Translations under genes and position numbers: made by a program
Part shown: positions 5,620 to 9,180 of the stretch, piece by piece
Layout of the letters: each line of letters starts with the position of its first letter
Position numbering within the stretch: the stretch's first letter is position 1
Notes under the pieces: model-generated
What the model saw: the letters and a program-made list of their open reading frames with translations, nothing else
Databases searched by the model: none
What the model was told of the DNA's origin: nothing
From: an uncultured Clostridium sp.
GTDB lineage: Bacteria; Bacillota; Clostridia; TANB77; CAG-508
Assembly: GCA_900553865.1 (NCBI GenBank)
Contig: USFC01000063.1
Coordinates: forward strand, 1 to 9,180
DNA length: 9,180 nt
Reading direction: 5' to 3'

Positions 5620-6309
5620 TTACTTACAGAATCTGTGATTTCCAATTGTTACTGTCATTGGTCTTGACCATATCCATTTGTTGGTCGCTGTGTTTGGATT
5701 AAAGTAATATATGGCTCCATATGAAGGGTCCCAGCCGTTTAATGCATCTTGTGCTGCTTTTAGTGCTGTACTATTTGGTGTTAAATTTATTTGTCCGTCT
5801 TTTACTACATCAAATGCCCCATTTTGATATATTACTCCTGCTATTGTATTTGGAAAGCTTGAACTCTTTACTCTATTTAGTACAACTGCTGCAACTGCAA
5901 CTTGCCCTGTATATGGTTCTCCTCTTGCTTCTCCATACACAAGCCTTGCTAATAAGTTTACATTATTTGAATTGCTGCTTGAACTTGAAGAAGTTGAAGA
6001 GGTATATATTCCCATTGCCCTTAAGGTATTGGTTCCAGCTATTCCATCTACTGTTAATCCGTTTTTTCTTTGAAAATATTTGACTGCTGCTAAGGTTTGA
6101 CTTCCATATCTTCCGTCTACATTTCCACTATAATATCCCCATCTTTTTAATTTGGTTTGTATTTGTGTTACTTCTGCTCCTCTTGAACCATACTTTGAAA
6201 GTGCCAATACTTCCTCATTTCTTAAAAATACATTATACCCTAGAAATATTGCAAATAGTACGCCAACAATTATTATTGGCTTTAATTTTCTTTTTATTTT
6301 TAATTTCAT
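5620..6309 (-). CDS. sleB: Spore cortex-lytic enzyme SleB-like cell wall hydrolase
   Basis: 229 residues from the ATG at 6309. Basic N-terminus (MKLKIKRKLK) and hydrophobic segment about 11-30: a signal peptide or membrane anchor. Residues about 40-99 form a peptidoglycan-binding domain (VTQIQTKLKRWGYYSGNVDG, TLAAVKYFQRKNGL). A Ser/Asn-rich linker spans about 103-116. Residues 117-229 form the Hydrolase_2/SleB catalytic domain with YGEARGEP, where E127 is the probable catalytic acid, and the C-terminal IGNHRFCK. SleB is a lytic transglycosylase that opens muramic-lactam cortex peptidoglycan at germination. The start at 6309 is chosen because GAGGTGG precedes it; an in-frame ATG at 6360 has no binding site. 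The start region is folded into a long hairpin. The usual partner ypeB does not follow. A vegetative hydrolase with the same domains cannot be excluded. Confidence 0.88.
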   Translation of the reverse strand: MKLKIKRKLKPIIIVGVLFAIFLGYNVFLRNEEVLALSKYGSRGAEVTQIQTKLKRWGYYSGNVDGRYGSQTLAAVKYFQRKNGLTVDGIAGTNTLRAMGIYTSSTSSSSSSNSNNVNLLARLVYGEARGEPYTGQVAVAAVVLNRVKSSSFPNTIAGVIYQNGAFDVVKDGQINLTPNSTALKAAQDALNGWDPSYGAIYYFNPNTATNKWIWSRPMTVTIGNHRFCK

Positions 6310-6356
6310 AAAACCACCTCGTTTGGAATTATTTTCTCCAAATCTGGTGGTTTTAT
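6308..6356 (-). promoter_or_regulatory. Leader hairpin burying the sleB ribosome binding site and start codon
   Basis: Two stacked perfect stems: 6308-6318 with 6346-6356 (11 bp, ATAAAACCACC on plus) and 6322-6327 with 6337-6342 (6 bp, TTTGGA/TCCAAA), separated by a symmetric 3x3 internal loop and capped by a nine-base loop. On the mRNA the GGTGG of the ribosome binding site and the AU of the start codon are all paired. This predicts low basal translation of sleB; the trigger that opens it is unknown. It has no downstream T run, so it is not a terminator. Confidence 0.65.
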
Positions 6357-6453
6357 ACACTTTAATTGTTTATTTTATTTTTATCTTTCATACAACAAAA
6401 TGTTGGCCTATTTTCTGCTTTGTTATTTTTAAATTTACAATTTTTTTACCACT

Positions 6454-8055
6454 TTATTCTCTTTCTTTTGCTGCTTTTACAAGTTCCACAAATAATGGTG
6501 CTGGTCTATCTGGTCTTGACTTAAATTCTGGGTGGAATTGCCCTGCTATAAAAAATGGATGGTCTTTTATTTCTACTATTTCTACCAAGCTTCCATCTGG
6601 TGATGTTCCTGAAATTGTAAGTCCTGCTTTTCCCATTTCTTCTCTATAGTCGTTATTATATTCAAAACGGTGACGATGTCTTTCATTTATATTTTTTTGT
6701 TTATATATTTTGTATGCAAGTGTTCCTTCTTTTATTTGGCAAGGATAGCTTCCTAATCTCATTGTTCCACCTTTTTTCGTTATCACTTTTTGGTCTGTCA
6801 TTATATGAATAACTGGATTTTTGCATTCTGGCTCAAACTCTTCTGAGTTTACGTCTTCTAACTTTAGTACATCTCTTGCAAATTCTACTACTGCCATTTG
6901 CATTCCTAAGCATATTCCTAAAAATGGTATTTTATTTTCTCTTGCATATTTTATTGTTTGTATTTTTCCTTCTATTCCTCTATTTCCAAAGCCTCCCGGA
7001 ACAATTATTCCATCTAAATCTTTTAATTTTTCTTTTGCATTTTCATTTGTTATTGTTTCAGAATCTATATATTTTATACTAACTTTTACATTGTTTGCAA
7101 ATCCTGCATGATGCAAACTTTCTGCAACTGAAAGGTATGAGTCCTCAAGCCTTACGTATTTTCCAACTATTGCAATTTTTACTTCTTTTTCTGGAATATT
7201 ATTTATGTTTTTTATCATTTTTTCCCATTTTGTATTTTTAGGTTCTATATTATCTAATCTTAAATGCTTGCACACTTGAACTGCTAATCCTTCCGCTTCT
7301 AGCATTAAAGGTACTTCATATAAGCATGAAGCTGTTCTATTTGCAATAATGTCTTCTTTTCTTACATTACAAAATAGTGCCATTTTTTCCCTTAAATTTT
7401 CAGGAATTTCTGTTTCTGAACGGCAAACTAATATGTCTGGTTTTACTCCTAAGGATTGTAATTCTTTTACAGAATGCTGTGTTGGCTTTGATTTTAGTTC
7501 ATTAGACCCATGTATATATGGAAGAAGTGTAACGTGTATGTACACTACGTCTTCTGGTGCATTTTCTATTCCTACTTGTCTAATTGATTCTATAAGTGAC
7601 AATCCCTCTATATCTCCTACTGTTCCTCCTAATTCGGTAATAACTATATCTGCATCCGTGTTTTCAAAGGCATATATTTTTTCTTTTATTGCATTTGTGA
7701 TATGTGGTATAACTTGTACTGTTTTTCCTAAATAGTCGCCTCTTCTTTCTCTATCTAACACTTCTTGGTAGATTTTTCCCATGCTTATGCTACAGTTTTT
7801 TGTTAGGCTTTCGTCTGTAAATCTTTCATAATGACCTAAGTCTAAGTCTGTTTCTGCCCCGTCATCTGTTACAAATACTTCGCCATGTTCATATGGGCTC
7901 ATTGTTCCCGGGTCTACATTTATATATGGGTCAAATTTTTGGTTTACTACTTTATAGCCTCTATTTTTTAGTAGTCTTCCTAATGATGCTGCTGTTATTC
8001 CTTTGCCTAATCCAGATACTACTCCTCCTGTTACAAATATGTATTTTTTCTTCAT
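6454..8055 (-). CDS. pyrG: CTP synthase
   Basis: 533 residues, full length for the family. Converts UTP to CTP using ATP and glutamine-derived ammonia, the last step of pyrimidine nucleotide synthesis. N-terminal amidoligase domain (about 1-270): KYIFVTGGVVSGLGKG with the P-loop-like SGLGKG at 14-19, then YINVDPGTMSPYEHGEVFV. C-terminal class I glutamine amidotransferase domain (about 290-530): GICLGMQ with nucleophile C382, and HPEF with H508 and E510 completing the triad. The ATG at 8055 is chosen over an in-frame ATG at 8100 because the family starts at MKKKYIFVTGG and a G-rich binding site (AAAGGGGGG) lies just before it. Monocistronic by appearance, with sleB 144 bases further on; no clear terminator follows it. 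A leader hairpin with a T run suggests attenuation. Confidence 0.97.
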   Translation of the reverse strand: MKKKYIFVTGGVVSGLGKGITAASLGRLLKNRGYKVVNQKFDPYINVDPGTMSPYEHGEVFVTDDGAETDLDLGHYERFTDESLTKNCSISMGKIYQEVLDRERRGDYLGKTVQVIPHITNAIKEKIYAFENTDADIVITELGGTVGDIEGLSLIESIRQVGIENAPEDVVYIHVTLLPYIHGSNELKSKPTQHSVKELQSLGVKPDILVCRSETEIPENLREKMALFCNVRKEDIIANRTASCLYEVPLMLEAEGLAVQVCKHLRLDNIEPKNTKWEKMIKNINNIPEKEVKIAIVGKYVRLEDSYLSVAESLHHAGFANNVKVSIKYIDSETITNENAKEKLKDLDGIIVPGGFGNRGIEGKIQTIKYARENKIPFLGICLGMQMAVVEFARDVLKLEDVNSEEFEPECKNPVIHIMTDQKVITKKGGTMRLGSYPCQIKEGTLAYKIYKQKNINERHRHRFEYNNDYREEMGKAGLTISGTSPDGSLVEIVEIKDHPFFIAGQFHPEFKSRPDRPAPLFVELVKAAKERE

Positions 8056-8070
8056 CTGATTGCCCCCCTT

Positions 8071-8126
8071 TAAAAATAAAAAAAGATTAAAAAAATGCAC
8101 CTACAAATTCGGTTTTTTTTTAATCT
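8071..8126 (-). promoter_or_regulatory. pyrG leader hairpin with T run, candidate attenuator
   Basis: On the minus strand a 12-bp stem (8115-8126 with 8084-8095, AGATTAAAAAAA/TTTTTTTAATCT) with a 19-base loop is followed by TTTTTT-A-TTTTT and then the pyrG binding site. The arrangement, hairpin plus T run inside the leader and before the gene, matches an intrinsic terminator used for attenuation. The stem is almost all A-T, so it is weak compared with the B. subtilis pyrG attenuator. The CTP-dependent poly-G mechanism known there cannot be read from this leader because the predicted start lacks a GGG. Confidence 0.5.
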
Positions 8127-8150
8127 ATTTTTATTATCTTATTTATTGTT

Positions 8151-8179
8151 ATCTTATCATTAATGATTTCTTTATGCAA
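8151..8179 (-). promoter_or_regulatory. Candidate pyrG promoter
   Basis: Minus strand TTGCAT (8174-8179), 17-base spacer, TAAGAT (8151-8156). The predicted start near 8144 gives a leader of about 90 bases that includes the hairpin at 8084-8126. The boxes are moderate matches in AT-rich DNA. Confidence 0.5.
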
Positions 8180-8200
8180 GATTTTTAATAAAATTTTTGG

Positions 8201-8228
8201 TTGCACTTTTCTTTTTTTGTGATATACT
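8201..8228 (+). promoter_or_regulatory. deoD promoter with extended -10
   Basis: TTGCAC (8201-8206), 16-base spacer, TATACT (8223-8228) preceded by TG at 8220-8221, an extended -10 box. The start would be near 8235, about 20 bases before the ATG. It faces away from the pyrG promoter across a short shared interval. Confidence 0.65.
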
Positions 8229-8255
8229 AATAAAAAAATGTAAAGGAGATTTTTT

Positions 8256-8975
8256 ATGACACCTCACAATGAAGCAAAAAAAGAAGATATCGCCAATATT
8301 GTTATTATGCCTGGTGACCCACTTCGTGCTAAATATATAGCTGAAAATTTTTTAGAAAATTACACTCTTGTAAATTCTGTAAGGGGAATGTATGCCTATA
8401 CTGGCTATTACAAACAAAAGAGATTAACTGTAATGGCTCATGGTATGGGTATGCCAAGTGTTGGTATTTATTCTTATGAACTTTTCAAGTTTTATGATGT
8501 AGATACTATTATTAGAATAGGCTCTTGCGGTGGATATTCTAAAGACTTGAATTTATTTGACATTATTCTTTCTGAAAATTGTTTTTCTGAAAGTAATTAT
8601 GCTTTGACTTTAAATAATGATAATTGCCACTTAGTTTCTGCTAGTAATGAGTTAAATGATATTATTTGCTCTACTGCAAATGACATTAATGTTAAAATTC
8701 ATAAAGGCAACACTGTTTGCACAGACTGCTTTGATTTGTACATGACTGATGTAAATAAATTTTTAGAAAGAATTCCTAAAGATTTTAATCCTCTTGGTGC
8801 AGAAATGGAGGCATTTGCCCTATTTTACAATGCTAAGCTTTTACATAAAAAAGCTGCTTGTTTAATGAGTGTTGTTGATTCTAAGTTTATTGATAAAATT
8901 GCTACTACTGATGAAAGGCAAACTGGCCTTAATAATATGATTCGACTTGGCTTAGAAAGTGCCTTAAACATTTAG
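8256..8975 (+). CDS. deoD: Purine nucleoside phosphorylase, DeoD type
   Basis: 239 residues, the usual length for the hexameric bacterial family. Splits purine (deoxy)ribonucleosides with phosphate into base and (deoxy)ribose-1-phosphate, for salvage. Visible signatures: H5 near the N-terminus, MPGDPLRAKYIA (18-29) with phosphate-binding G20 and R24, R43, GMGMPSVGIYSYEL (63-76), IRIGSCGG (86-93) with R87 and S90, and GAEMEAFALF (181-190) with the ribose-binding Glu of EME. The catalytic Asp is D208 and R221 matches the helper arginine (E. coli D204 and R217). The usual SD dipeptide before the catalytic Asp is VD here (SVVDSKF). AGGAGA precedes the ATG with seven-base spacing. Divergent from pyrG and alone in its unit; a hairpin that belongs to the repeat region follows it. 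Confidence 0.95.
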   Translation: MTPHNEAKKEDIANIVIMPGDPLRAKYIAENFLENYTLVNSVRGMYAYTGYYKQKRLTVMAHGMGMPSVGIYSYELFKFYDVDTIIRIGSCGGYSKDLNLFDIILSENCFSESNYALTLNNDNCHLVSASNELNDIICSTANDINVKIHKGNTVCTDCFDLYMTDVNKFLERIPKDFNPLGAEMEAFALFYNAKLLHKKAACLMSVVDSKFIDKIATTDERQTGLNNMIRLGLESALNI

Positions 8976-8978
8976 GTT

Positions 8979-9003
8979 ACCAAAAAGGACGTTTCCTTTT
9001 GGT
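8979..9003 (+). repeat. Palindrome after deoD, repeat-associated
   Basis: ACCAAAA-AGGA pairs with TCC-TTTTGGT (one bulged A, loop CGTT). It begins 4 bases after the deoD stop, so it may end or stabilise that transcript, but no T run follows. One arm is the inverted 17-mer also present at 69-85, so it more likely belongs to the repeat family than to deoD. Confidence 0.55.
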
Positions 9004-9020
9004 TAAGAAAGTCCCTTTTA

Positions 9021-9180
9021 GTACATTAAGCACAAAATAAGAGTATATATATTATTTGCAATACCGCGTAAGTCGACCAAACGAGCTATGCGAGTGCGAT
9101 TGGAGCGGCCAACAGACTAGTAATTTTATAATAGGCTGGCCGCGACACCAAGGTATAAAAATAATATATATACTCTTATT
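9021..9180 (+). repeat. Dispersed inverted-repeat element, right-end copy
   Basis: Outer arms: 9035-9057 is the inverse of 9159-9180 up to the window edge; using the left copy (34-70) the arm extends to 37 bases with one mismatch. The centre (9058-9158) is distinctly G+C-rich and contains a perfect 7-bp stem GCGGCCA/TGGCCGC (9105-9111 with 9137-9143). No coding frame is visible. Terminal inverted repeats around a short non-coding core are the hallmark of a MITE-like element; a structured REP-like element is the alternative. If the left copy completes it, the unit is about 175 bases. Confidence 0.75.

Noticed and set aside
6393..6405. CAACA/TGTTG hairpin as a pyrG terminator
   Set aside because: Only five base pairs and no adjacent T run on the minus strand. 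No convincing pyrG terminator was found.
6361..6453. Sporulation sigma factor (E or G) promoter before sleB
   Set aside because: Expected from the gene's role, but I found no convincing -35/-10 pair such as GAATA with CATACTA, so none is annotated.
8062..8090. Transcription start at the G6 run before pyrG, as in the B. subtilis reiterative-G mechanism
   Set aside because: The run is part of the ribosome binding site a few bases from the ATG and no -35/-10 pair stands at the right distance upstream.
1..9180. Circular plasmid or phage genome with terminal redundancy
   Set aside because: The ends overlap exactly, but every gene is a chromosomal housekeeping gene and there is no replication, partition, packaging or structural gene. 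A dispersed repeat explains the overlap better.

Overview
The window looks like a chromosomal fragment from a strongly AT-rich, spore-forming member of the Clostridia. This rests on very low GC, strong AGGAGG-type ribosome binding sites, a SleB-type spore cortex-lytic enzyme, and the clostridial/bacillar pairing of an M24 peptidase with efp. I cannot name a genus; an uncultured gut-type clostridial lineage is plausible but is inference.

Layout. Positions 1-125 are half of a dispersed repeat plus flanking motifs. A minus-strand pair follows: rsmD (622-1173) and a small coiled-coil protein (181-618), ending in a strong terminator at 131-172. The tmRNA gene ssrA (1411-1765, plus strand) has its own consensus promoter. 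It converges on a minus-strand pair, efp (2313-2879) and a zinc-ribbon protein (1806-2291), and both sides share one bidirectional terminator. Upstream lies a minus-strand operon read in the order yqeG (HAD phosphatase), prepilin peptidase, Xaa-Pro peptidase (5426 down to 3055), driven by a near-consensus promoter at 5455-5483. Next come sleB (5620-6309) and pyrG (6454-8055), both minus strand, each with a notable leader structure. deoD (8256-8975) is divergent from pyrG. The right end (about 8979-9180) is a second copy of the dispersed repeat.

The genes are mostly housekeeping: ribosome maturation and rescue (RsmD, tmRNA, EF-P), nucleotide metabolism (CTP synthase, purine nucleoside phosphorylase), peptide turnover, and one sporulation/germination gene. 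No mobile gene cluster, CRISPR array, defence system or phage gene is visible. The least explained parts are the repeat at both ends, the hairpin that buries the sleB start site, the pyrG leader hairpin, and the Cys/His cluster of the zinc-ribbon protein.

The first 55 bases are identical to the last 55. Because the gene content is chromosomal, I read this as an assembly break inside a multicopy repeat, not as evidence for a circular plasmid or phage.
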